From Guillardia theta CCMP2712 (taxonomy: Eukaryota; Cryptophyceae; Pyrenomonadales; Geminigeraceae): a stretch of DNA of 47,610 bases. The stretch lies in assembly GCF_000315625.1 (NCBI RefSeq), contig NW_005434633.1, positions 563,709 through 611,318 on the forward strand, written 5' to 3'. Shown in pieces: positions 22,203 through 32,457 of the stretch. How positions within the stretch are numbered: position 1 is the stretch's first letter; each line of letters begins with the position of its first letter. Position numbers and translations under genes: made by a program. The notes below the pieces were generated by a model, which ran no database searches, was not told where the DNA came from, and saw nothing but the letters and a program-made list of their open reading frames with translations.

Positions 22203-23808
22203 TCATTGGATCTCAAAGACTTCTCCGATTGCTTTGCAGCTCAGCTCCCACTGCCAAGGAAGAGAGTTATCAACGTTAATTGCACGCTCTCAGTTGGAAA
22301 CGAGATAAAAGATCGCATGCGCAAAACACTCGAACATATAAGGAGAATCCTTTCATTCTCGGTAGACAGGAGGCCATGATTGAATCAAGGCAGGGATGAA
22401 AGAGGCAGGCGGGGACTTGAGAGGTTGGCAAGAAAGTTTGAGGGGGAGGGAGGGGAGAGGAGAAGCAAGCATCAACAGCAAGGATACGAGGGGATTACAA
22501 GCATATTCTTCGAGTCCTCGTAGGTGAGAAGCTTCTCTGGTTTGAGCTTCTGAGGTTTTCCTGTCATCGACTTGGGTCCCCAGAGTTCTCCGGAGTTTGC
22601 GTCAGGCCCACACATGCACTGAGTTGCAGAGCAGAATCAGAGGAAAGGGAAGCAGCGGAAATGACCATCTGATGCTAAACCTGAATTATGCCCATCGATC
22701 CGTCTTCAGCAGATTGACTAAATGTCATCAGAAGGGACAGTATCGACTCCATCATTCCGCCGCTGTCCTTGGACGTCGTCACCTCGCAGGGGTTCAGAGG
22801 CCCTCAAGTTCCAGCAGGGCTCTGCACCTGTAGGTTGGTAGCTGCGAGCCCTGGATGGGCTACGAGGGCCTTGACCTGGCTCGGCGATCACGTACTGCAG
22901 GTTAGAAGAGTCGAACGGCTGTCACCTTGCTGTTTGCGGCCTGAAGTTTGTCGTGCATAGCGAATGTAAACACGCAGTTTGCCAACTTTGTCTGCAGTGA
23001 CTGTCAGGAGCAGCAAGGCTGTGTTGGCATCGTTGGGACTGACCTGATGATACCTTCCCATCTTAGCCAACATTCCATTTCCACCGAGGTCTGTCGTCTT
23101 TTTTTCGAGGTACTGCAAGTCATTCGAAATGAGTGGTAGTGCCTTCAAACACGATCTGCGACCTCAGCCTTGAGCTTGGTGGGAGGAGCCTTCCGAGCTT
23201 CACTGCTATGGTTGACAACACGTGCTTCGCCTGCCAGGTTGCTTATCCCGCTGCTCAGATTCCACGACTCTAACCTGTGGCTGCTGCTTTCTTGGCGAGG
23301 AGCGGAAAAAGTTCTTTGGTCAAGAGGAAGTGAGAGAGGTGGTTGACAGTCATCTGATGCATCTGATCAGAGACATCTTGCTTCTCTGTCAAAGTACCTC
23401 TCGATCAAAACCGTCTTCTCCCTTCCCACTCTCCATCATCATGATCCCCGCGTTGTTGCAGAGGACGTCGATGCCTTCGGGATACCTCTCACGAATCTCA
23501 GCTGCAGCTTTCCTGACACTCTTAAACGCTTGAAGGTCACACTCCACCATGACGACCTCCGCCGAAGGCACTTCCTCCTTGATGCTCTTCCATGCTTTTT
23601 CTGCTCGCTCGCTCTGCCTGTTGAGCATGAGCACGGTAGCACCTTTCTGTGCACAGGCCTTTGCAGCAATGTATCCTGTTCCTGTGGTACAGCCAGTGAT
23701 GGCGACAACCTTGCCGGACATGGAGGGAAGCTCCTTCATCATTTGGGGGAACCATTTCGGTTGTCTATTTGCTGGAGATGAATATGACAACCCCATCCTG
23801 CTACACAT
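22203..23808 (-). CDS. Short-chain dehydrogenase/reductase (retinol dehydrogenase/WWOX-like)
   Basis: About nine exons on the minus strand run from an ATG at 23808 to a TGA at 22205-22203, giving about 310-330 residues. The NAD(P)-binding glycine motif is TGCTTGTGYIAAK. The NNAG motif is LCNNAGIM, followed by TVNHLSHFLLT and RVVNHSSEA. The catalytic Tyr-x3-Lys is split by an intron (YHQ|TKLAN). It continues to VKALVAHPGLAATNLQ and ends LWELS-type at KAIGEVFEIQ. These are classical SDR features, closest in style to retinol dehydrogenase, protochlorophyllide reductase or WWOX-type enzymes. The substrate is not predictable. All catalytic residues are present. An upstream coding exon cannot be excluded because the N-terminus before the glycine motif is short. 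Confidence 0.85.
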
Positions 23809-24365
23809 CTGTCAACTTACGTACGAGATATGCCAACTTAATCATCAAAAAGATCAGCTGTGTTTTCATCGTTGCAACAATCATTGATGAGGTCATCATC
23901 ACAGTAATCGCATCATGCTGATATACAACAATCTTGACACATGCTCAGCATCTTTCTCCTTCCAACATCTCAATGTTGGTTGCACGTACCTCTTGAGCCT
24001 TCTCTATATTGAGCCTTGGTAGTCTACATCAGTCAATTTAAAACCACTTGTAGTAACAATCCTATCATCTGAATAGGGCAGCAACGATGAAATAGCAATG
24101 GTATAGATTTCATTCACCACAAGGTGGGGGCAGTAGATTGGTACAGGCATGGTCAGAATGGGCGATACGGGGAGAGGACTGGAGGAGGAGGAGGAGGAGA
24201 GAACAAGGTGAACACAGGAAGACATCAAGTCCTTGCTAGATAAGCTGCTTCCCAGCTTGTTTCGTTGACGACTTCTTCCAGCGGGTGAGCCAGTACCGGT
24301 TTCAGTGATACACGTCGAGCCGCACGTGCAGTTGGTAGTCGGGGGAGAGGTCGGAGAAGGAGAAG
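23809..24365. other. Head-to-head intergenic region (dehydrogenase and PDCD2-TPR gene)
   Basis: No supported exon. It is ordinary-composition sequence containing a short GGA-repeat patch near 24181-24200. An in-frame TAG just upstream of 24366 closes the PDCD2-TPR frame and supports that start. Confidence 0.45.
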
Positions 24366-25538
24366 ATGGAGATGGAGGGAGATGAAGAGGGGGGGGGAGA
24401 GATCCTCAGCGATGAAGACGTGGACGAGGACGACGAGCTCGATCTCGATTGGAAACTCGGTTTTGTAGAGAAGCCCAAGGTGGAAAAATCTCTCTCCATT
24501 GTTCATCTCTAACGACTGGATCAGTGTGCCAAGGCGCTAAGAGCTGAATTCTTCCCCTCTAAGGTAGGAGGACGACCAGCATGGCTGGATCCGAAGAATC
24601 TTCCTGCTGCTCACCAACTTCGCTGCGGCGCTGAAGGATCAGAGGGGAAATGTGACCGACTGCTCTCCTTCCTGCTACAGATCTATGCTCCTGTTCCTGA
24701 CGGACCGGAACATGCTTTTCATCGCTCCATCTTCATCTTCTTCTGCCCCGAGTGCTGCGGTAAGGATGGAAGCATACGCGCTCTGCGTTGCCAGCTCCCT
24801 CGGGAGAATCAGTTCTACTCGTTCGACCCGCCTGAGTACCCAAACGACGACGAGGAGGAGCCGAGAGTGCAGGAGATGAGAGAAGCAGGAGACGTCGACT
24901 TGAACCAGGTCATCAGCGGGAAGGAAGAGGCGAACAAGACGTTCGCTTCCGGGCTCTACCGAGAAGCAGTCGAGGCGTACAGGTTGACCTTGAAGGCTGT
25001 GGAGGAGGAGGTGGTCGAGTATCTACCGAACTGTGTGAGAAAGGAGGTATCGAAGATTCGATCGAACATTGCAGAGGCAAGTGACAGGATGATCATTTCT
25101 CAGCTATGCTCCTGCTGTTCTCTTGCTGTTCTCCTGCTGTTCTCCTGCTGTTCTCCTGCTCTTCTGCTCGTGTCTTCAGTCTCTTTACATGATAATCATG
25201 TTCAGTGCTTCCTGAAACTCGCGGAATATGACGAGGCGATAGAGGAGAGTACCAAGGCGCTGGAAGCAGGAAAGAGGAGGAGGAGAAGGATAGTCGACAG
25301 AAAGTGACATGTCCTTCAGATCCTCTCAATGTGAAGGCTCTCTTTCGAAGATCCAAGGCTTCTTTGAGCTCGCTTCACGTGATGACGCGGTTGCTTCTCC
25401 TTGCACTCCTTGTCCTGCTCCAAACCTCTCCTCCTTATGTTCCTACTTGTGATTCCTCTCCTCCTCTATCCCTCCTTCATTTCGAACACTACCTCCACCA
25501 CCACCACCACCACCACCACCACCACCACCACCACCACC

Positions 25539-25590
<52 letters not shown>

Positions 25591-27663
25591 GCCGCAGCAG
25601 CAGCCGCAGCAGAGGCAGAGGCAGCAGAGGCAGCAGCAGCAACAACACCAACAACAGCAACAACATCAACAATAGCAGCAGCAGCAACAGTAGCAGAGGC
25701 AGCAGCAGCAGCAGCAGCAACAGCAAAAACATCAACAATAACAGCAGCAGCAACATTAGCAGAGGCGGCGGCGGCGGCGGCAGCAGCAGCAGCAGCAGCA
25801 ATATTTCCTGCTCTAACACTTCCTCCTTTGCTTCCTCCTCTTCCTTTTCTACACCTTCGTTTCCTCCTCAGTTCGTACCGCGCTCTGTTTGCCTGATTGC
25901 GATGCAGACGGCGATTGGCGCTCTCCATGAAAGCAAGAAGGTCGAGACGCGGGTTGATAACCCGATTGAAATGACGAATGATGACTCAGGATCTCGACAA
26001 TGCTCTTGATATCGATCAAGATTGTGAACCGGCTCGACATCTCCTGCGACAAGTAGTAGAAGATGCAGATTATGTTGAACGGGGAGCTGATGATGATGAT
26101 GATGATGATGACGATGATGATGACGATGATGATTACGATGATAATAGTTGAAATTGTGGTAGGATTTGTGGTAGTGATGATGATTATTGTAGTTTGGTCC
26201 AAGATGTTACAACTGAAGTAATGCACCACAGGTGAAAGACAAGTCTGTCATGAGCATTCAGTTTCGAGAGCAAGAGATCGTGATCGAGGACGAGGAGGTC
26301 TGTCTGCCCACAAGTTTGTATGTCTTGACTGTCCGTGCTGCAGCTGTCGGATGATGAAATGGACGTGGAACATCTCAAAGAGCTCGAGCGGAAATACGAG
26401 GAGAAGGTGAGGGAGGAGCCGACATGCGCAATGTGACATGCTGGAAGGTCAAGGCCGGAGAGAACCCTACAGGAGAGGATGGGGAGCTTGATCAGGTGAG
26501 CTGCTGCGATGAGGAGGAGAGGAGCAGGAATGGAGGAAGGGAGGAGAGGTGGAGAGAGGAGGAGATGGGGAGGGGGAGGAAGGGAGGAGAGGGGGGGAAG
26601 GGAGGAGAAGGGGAGGATGGCCGAGGGGAGGAGGCGATGACCAGTGGGCTCTAGGTGGGGAAGGATGGGCAAGGGAAGATCGGTAAGAGACTTTGATGGG
26701 AGGGAGACGTCGGTGAGGATGGATGGTAGATCCTGCATTCTTCCGCTTCAAGCTGCGGGTCGATCACAACAAGGATCAGTGTATCAGGTGAGGAGGGAGG
26801 GGACTCGTCGTTTGCTCATCATCCTCAGGTATTGCTTCTCTCCTGACGTCAACCCCTTCTGGATCTCCAAAGATCGTCAGATCTCTTCCCAAGGTTTCTT
26901 GCCCCTTCCCCTGCTGCTCCTGCGCCTGCTGCTGCTGCACCGGCTCCTGCTTCTGCGTCACTTGACTTGTTCTTCTCTTCTCTCTGTTCCTCTGGCACTC
27001 TCATCAGCTGATTTCTTGTGGCTGCTTGACTGCAGAAGTTCCATGCTGTCCTAGTTGTGGAGCAAAGAGACATTTTGAGTTTCAGGTCCCCTTCCCCTCC
27101 TCTCCTCTCTTCCTCCATGTCGTTCCGTACCGTCTCCATCAATCCTCTTCCTCCCTCTAGCTCCAGACTTAAACTCTCCCTGCCTTGTGCTGGAGTTTCA
27201 GCTCACAGCAGGAGCAGATTATGCCGCAGCTGCTCTATTACTTGAAGTCGGACGGGAAGAAGAAGAAGAAGAGCGAAGAGTAAGCTCGTGCTGGGTGGGG
27301 GAGCCACTGACGTCATTCTTTCTCTCCTTCAGTTTCAAATTCGATTGGGGAGTCATCGCTATCTACAGCTGCTCAGGTTGGTCCCCATTTCTATCTCTGC
27401 CTCCTCCTCTTCGTCGTCGTCACTGTTCTCCTCTTCCTCGTCCATTTCTTCCATCTCCTGCTTGTCCTCGTCGTCCTCTAGATGCCCTGTGTCTTGATTC
27501 TTGTCCTTGTTCTTGTAAAACCCACAACCTTCTTCCTCGTCGACATCTCACATGGTGTATTGTGACAACTTCAACAGGATCGTGCCAAACGCTAGCAAGC
27601 TCCTCCTCCTCCTCCTCCTCCTACTTGGAGGAATTCGTCTGGTTTCAGCCTCAGCCATCATGA
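24366..27663 (+). CDS. PDCD2/TSR4-family protein with inserted TPR domain
   Basis: Fourteen predicted exons. The N-terminal PDCD2 half includes [47 protein letters not shown] and [10 protein letters not shown]. The C-terminal PDCD2 half includes [70 protein letters not shown] and [10 protein letters not shown]. Between them (about 24900-26050) lies a three-repeat TPR module ([19 protein letters not shown], then [19 protein letters not shown], then ALFRRSKA and [10 protein letters not shown]) where animal PDCD2 carries a MYND zinc finger. PDCD2/Tsr4 proteins are dedicated chaperones of ribosomal protein uS5. Exon 2 ends in a GC donor (GCAAGT at 25077). One donor at 25270 reads GA, a one-base frameshift is needed near 25358-25360, and the join into the exon at 26730 is out of phase by one base, so the copy is either imperfectly sequenced, unusually spliced or damaged. 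Confidence 0.85.
25497..25800. repeat. Intronic trinucleotide array CAC-CAA-CAG
   Basis: Inside the intron after the third TPR repeat, a CAC run (about 25497-25553) passes directly into CAA (about 25553-25590), then interrupted CAG/CAA and GGC units to about 25800. All frames are long and open (His, Asn, Gln or Ser runs). It sits between a plausible donor at 25390 and an acceptor at 25989, so I read it as intron sequence. Confidence 0.85.
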
Positions 27664-27974
27664 GGGGACATGAGCGAGTTGCCGCGGCTGTCCGCCTCAG
27701 AGCCGAGGGGGGAGGAGGTAAGCGACTCGTTGGCGTCCAGAGTCCTTTACATTCATCAGCTCCTGACGTCATGAAAATTTTCATCTCACCTGTCAGATGC
27801 CGAGAAAGCATCCCGCCCCTCCTCCTCCTCCACCTCCTCCTCTCTTCCTCCTTCCTGCGAGTGGAAGACATCAGATCGGAAGGAGACAGCAGCGGGGAAG
27901 GACCTGCTCCCTTCCTCCCACTGGGTAGAAACTCCCGCGGCTGCAGCCATCCTGAGCTTAACAACATGCGCGGT
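27664..27974. other. Tail-to-tail intergenic region
   Basis: A gap of about 310 bp between the stop of the PDCD2-TPR gene and the stop of the minus-strand coiled-coil gene. It contains CTC-rich patches and no supported gene. Confidence 0.45.
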
Positions 27975-29962
27975 CACGCATCACCTCTGCGGCCTGACGA
28001 CCATCCGATCGCTCCTGTCGGTTTCGACTTCTTCGCTTCCTTCGCTGCCTGAACGAGCCTGTCCCAACATCATCGTCATTGTCGTTGTAGTCTCCGTGAT
28101 AATGAGTAGTGAGTGTGCTGAGGTGCTGGGGAGACGGTGTAGGGGGATGATGATGAGGAGGAGCAGGGGGAGCAAGCAATGTGGTGGTGTAGGAAGCAGG
28201 GAGGAGGAGGTGTACCTGTCGCTGGTAGTGGAGCCGCATCAGCTGCTCTACCTCCTCGTCCTCCAAGTCGATCTCGTCGTACATGTTTTCGTACGAAGTC
28301 TCTTCGTATTCAGATTCTCCTTCACCCCCCTGCCTTCTCGTCACTCTTCAACTTCCATGCGCATGACTCAGACCTCTTGTGCAGCCCACGCCTCGTTCTC
28401 TGCATCTTCCTCCTCCTTCTGCCGCTGCACCAGCGCCCACTGCCCCCAGCGAGTGAGTCTACATGCTCAGAGGCCCCGCCACCTCTCCTCACCTCCTCGT
28501 CGGAGATGGCGGGAACTGAAGGAGGACGAGGACGAGCAACTTCCACAGACCTGCAGGCAGAGAGTTTGCGGGAGGAGGGGAGGGAAAGACGAAAACCTAT
28601 GGGTGGGATGGTCGTCGTACCCGCTGGCGGCACTTCGAGCTGTGTTACGAGCAGAGTCCCTGCTGCCTCTTGAGGAGAGAGGGTCCCGAGGAGAGCGATC
28701 CGAAGACGCTTGCAGCTTCATCATGTCCTGTAGAGCCTCTTGCAGCTTCAGCCGCATCTCCCGCTCCCTCTTCAGCTCTGCTTCCACGTCTTCTAGCCTC
28801 CTCCCTCGCTTCGAATCAGAGTTCGAGGCCTCGGTTGTGATCCCCACCTCCACCTCCTCCTCCTCCTCCTCAATACGACTCACTTCATCTCGCTCCTCCA
28901 CTGCTCTTCGCTCCCCTTCAGCATCCTTCAATCTCACGTTCTCCTCTTCTAGCAAACGCAGGCGATCTTGAAGCGCGCTCTCCCTTGTCTTCAGCGCCTC
29001 ATACGCGGCGTAAGAAACGTTGTCGCTGTCACTAGTGGGAACAAGTTCGATCTTCGCGTCATAGACCGTTTTGATCTGACGCAGCAGCTCTGCGAAGTTC
29101 TTGTCGATCGCGATGATGTCAGCAAACAGATCCTGTCAAGAAATGAGATGCGAGAGGGAGGTGAGCGATCAACCTTATAGATCTGAAAGCTGCTCGCCTC
29201 ATCCTCCGCCATCCGGAGCTTCTCAGTGATGGCGACCTGCATCTTCAGCGCTTGGCTTCGAAACCCAAACTTGAGCTTGCTGCCAAGGACGTCGTCTGTT
29301 TCCACAGCCTGAAGGTTGATCGAGGAGCCATCGTAGGCCTTGAAAGACTTCCACGTGTCCTTGAACATGCTCCCCAGCCTGCTGGACTTCCTCTCGATCA
29401 GACGAGATCGATGCTGCTTCACTGGCTGCTCCTCCAAAGCTCCATCCTCCATCGTAGAGAAGTCAAATCGGCTGCGTGGGCCTGATGACTGCTGTGTGGA
29501 TTCTAGAGGCGAGGGCGGCATGGCTGAGGGCTTCAGGCGATGCATGTTCGACGCTACTTCTCCTGCTGGGCTCCTGACGTCTTGAGATCCTGACCCCTTC
29601 TCCTCCAGATGCCCAGCGGTTCCGATTCTCGTCGTTTGCTCCTTCTGCTTGCGGATGAAAGCTGAGAGCGGGCGGGGAGGTTTGCCGTCCTTCTTCAAGA
29701 CCGATGCAGATAAAGGGCGTCTCTGCATGGTATGTCCCGGGGCTTTGTCTCGCTTCCCACCTCCCTGCTCGAAGTTGGCATCGAACAGCATCAGTTTGGC
29801 CGGATAGGTCGCCCCTCGCTTTCCGTTCTGCATGGGGGAGAGAAAGTGGCTAGGGAGGGTGTTGCCCCTTGTATACATCGAGGAGGGTCGATCTCGCTTG
29901 TCTCCCTTGTCGACTTCAACCCACGTCACTGCCTTGGGTAGGTCTGTTGTCACGGGCCTCAT
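27975..29962 (-). CDS. Basic/coiled-coil protein, TSNAXIP1-N-like segment
   Basis: Minus-strand exons begin at the ATG at 29962. Exon 1 runs to 29174; a 41-bp GT-AG intron follows; exon 2 runs from 29132 to about 28600; and three or four short exons end at a TGA at 27977-27975. The N-terminal 260 residues are basic and Ser/Pro rich, with two similar RRPLSASV / PPRPLSAF motifs. Exon 2 opens with DLFADIIAIDKNFAELLRQI, which resembles the N-terminal motif of translin-associated factor X-interacting proteins. A long heptad coiled coil with an acidic centre follows. The C-terminal exons carry an acidic segment (ENMYDEIDLEDEEVEQL) and a basic tail. The TSNAXIP1 resemblance is from memory and weak. 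A cytoskeletal or ciliary role is possible but not shown. Confidence 0.65.
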
Positions 29963-30877
29963 CCCTTTTTCACTCGCGTGCCTCCGCTTCGCTCAATAGT
30001 CCCCTTCTCTCATGCGGCGAACTGTTGAACCATGTTCCACCTGCGCCCCCAGCTCCTCCCTCTACAATCTTCCTGTTCTCCTTCACTCAAGCTCTCGTCG
30101 CGCTCTTCCTCTTCCTTCGCTCTCCCTTGTCCCCTTCTTGCCTCGTCCTTCCCGACCATTTTTTAACCGCTACCTAAAAACTCAAAAAGTTGAAAACCGC
30201 CGCGCGGGCATCACCGAGCCAAAACAGCTAGTACTGGCCGGGCCCGCCCCGGCGGGGTGCGCGGCCAGGGCGGCCTGGGTAGAAAATTTCACCACTGTGA
30301 GAACTTGAAGTTGGCACTAGTGTCGCAGCCGCCGCCGGCCGGGTGAAGCCTCCTACAGGGCGCGGCAGACGGTGATCCGACTCGTGGTGAGGTGTCCACT
30401 CTTCAGTGGCCCTGCGCAGCAACGATTTTCCTAAGAGCGAGTACTACTACCCTCCCACACGCCTTCTCAAAGCCTTGAAATAGGGTACACCCACATGGCA
30501 TGAAATGAAGGGACCCCTCAGGCCCTTCGTAAAAAAAAAATGAAAGTTGCCAATTTTTCCTACCAGCGCCCGGCCGGAAAAGCAACTTGCTTGGCAACGC
30601 TATGGCCCGGCCGGCTAGTATGCACTTGAACGCATCCGGTCCAGGATCTTTCAAGTTTCGTCACCGTGCGGCTTGTCCTTCGCTGCCATCATCGCGCCGT
30701 GCCACGGTGTGGCCCACGACTACTTGAAGTCACTAAATGCCCCGCCGGGCCCTCCGGAGTCCCGACCGTGGCATGACACTGATATCGGACTGGCCCTGAG
30801 GCTGAGGGCCCACCCGAGCGTTTGACCGCTCAAAAGTTCCACACCACTGCTGACTGCGGCGGCAGGGAGGCCAGCCC
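29963..30877. other. Head-to-head intergenic region with GC-rich patches
   Basis: Contains separated CCGG-rich patches (30236-30280, 30330-30350, 30570-30620, 30740-30760), an A10 run at about 30531-30540, and ordinary sequence between. No exon, tRNA or rRNA is supported. The patches resemble those at 17.5-18.0 kb and 11.0-11.3 kb in word composition. Confidence 0.45.
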
Positions 30878-32146
30878 ATGGCAGGGTCAGGGCAAGAGCA
30901 ACGCAGGGGGTCGGGGTATGGAGCACTGAGTGAGCGCAGGGGATCGGGGTATGGAGTCTCGGAGCAAAGGTCGAGCGTTCCTGCTCTGTTCCAGTCGATG
31001 GAGACTTCAAAGGACCATGTTCCCCCTCGCAGAGGCGTCGCTATCGTTCTTCCTTCTGCTGCATTCGCTTCGGCAGAGCAGTCTGAGGAATACCTTCAAA
31101 ACGGGGCAGTATGCTGTAACTTCGGCCCAGGAGTTGCAGCAGTCATGCAGGACAGCAAGGAGTGGACGGATCAGAAGTGGGTGCTGCTGAAGATACAGAG
31201 GGAGATACAGCAGCAGCGGCAGAAGAAACTCTCGAATGCCGGGCAGGAGGATTTTGAAGGTAATAGAGACGAGGGAGGGGTTGGAGAGCATAGGCGAGAA
31301 AGAAAGGAAGAAAGCCAGGAACATGCAGACGATCAGTCAAGGGCACGTTACCTTCGCGACATGGTAAGTGTAGCCTAGACACTCTTGGGTTTGGACATTT
31401 TCTACAGGAGCGGCTTCAACGGCAGTACAACGAGTCATGGAAGAAGTTCAAGGATTGCCCGCAGGTGTCTCTTCACACGTTTACCCCCTCCCCTGATCTC
31501 GTGTCAAGTCGGCGACGATGATTTCTCAGCTCAGAGAGATGAAGGTCGATGACAGCTTGAGGACGGGTAGGCTTGTCAACCGTGGTCCTTCCCTGAAGCT
31601 GCCGAGCAGCCAAGCTGATGCGCATGGCGGATCACAACATGAAGCAGTTGAAGAGAGAGGAGGTCCAGCGCCTTGAGGTCTTTGGGGTGATGGCACATGT
31701 CAAGACCAACCAGGTCCCCCGTCCTCCGCTCTTTCCTCGGTACCTGACCTGGGCTGCAGGTCCACACGGGAGTCCAGGAGCCGCTGGAAAGGTTGTCAGG
31801 CAAGGGGCTCATGAAGCTCAGACAGAAGGAGCACAAACATCTCACAGGTCGAGTCGGGGGGGGGTGCTGGTTGGAGAAGAGGGAGATGGCCGGGGGAAGG
31901 GGAGGGGTTGACATGTGTTGGAGAGTGAGGGTTGGGAGAAGGGGAAGAGGGCCGGGTGGAAGGGGGGGAGGGGAAGTGGGGGAGGGGTTGGAGGGGTTGA
32001 TGTGTTGTTGACTCGGGATGATAAAGTATGAGAGTGAGATGGTTTCAGACATGGGACATATTCGACGCTGCACGGACCCAGACTTATACCTGAGGGCGAA
32101 GGAGCAGGAGACTGTAGAGTTCGAGCGGAAAAAGCATAAGAATTAG
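30878..32146 (+). CDS. Unknown coiled-coil protein
   Basis: Begins at the ATG at 30878 and ends at a TAG at 32144-32146, with six exons joined by GT-AG introns in consistent phase. The N-terminus has a repeated GSGYG motif. A Gln/Lys-rich helix (WVLLKIQREIQQQRQKK) follows, then ERLQRQYNESWKKF, MRMADHNMKQLKREEVQRL, VHTGVQEPLERLSGKGLM and a basic end (ERKKHKN). The protein is mostly predicted helix with charged heptads. I do not recognise a family. The consistency of splice phases across six exons supports it as a real gene. One intron (about 31850-32050) is G rich. Confidence 0.65.
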
Positions 32147-32457
32147 TCACGATCATATGAGAGCCTCACACTCTTGCAGCACATGGTCCTTGTGCTAGAA
32201 GCTCCTGATTTTCTCTCCATTGCTTCCAGCCACACCCCTCTCTCCCTGTCATTTCGTTCCGTTTGTCTCCAGCAGCATCTCCATCCTCATATCTGCTTGG
32301 ATTCTTCCTTCCCCCTCCTCCTCCTCCTTGTCCGCCGCATGTCTTGCTAGATTTCTTTCCTGTCCCCAACCCGATCTCAATTTTTTTTATTACTGGTGCA
32401 CCGGATAGTCGCAACCCCCCGCCCCCCCCTCCTAGGGGTTCGCGATGGCGTGAAGGG
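32147..32457. other. Gap between tandem plus-strand genes
   Basis: Between the coiled-coil gene and the deaminase. It has CT-rich sequence, a T8 run near 32382-32389 and a C-rich run near 32414-32430. A three-codon upstream ORF (ATGGCGTGA, 32444-32452) lies just before the deaminase start. No other feature. Confidence 0.45.

Noticed and set aside
25443-25928. Long His/Asn/Ser/Ala/Val-rich frames on both strands
   Set aside because: They are microsatellite translations within an intron of the PDCD2-TPR gene.
30228-30654. GC-rich block considered as rRNA or structural RNA
   Set aside because: No recognisable rRNA signature words or consistent stem-loop layout; composition matches the other intergenic GC islands.
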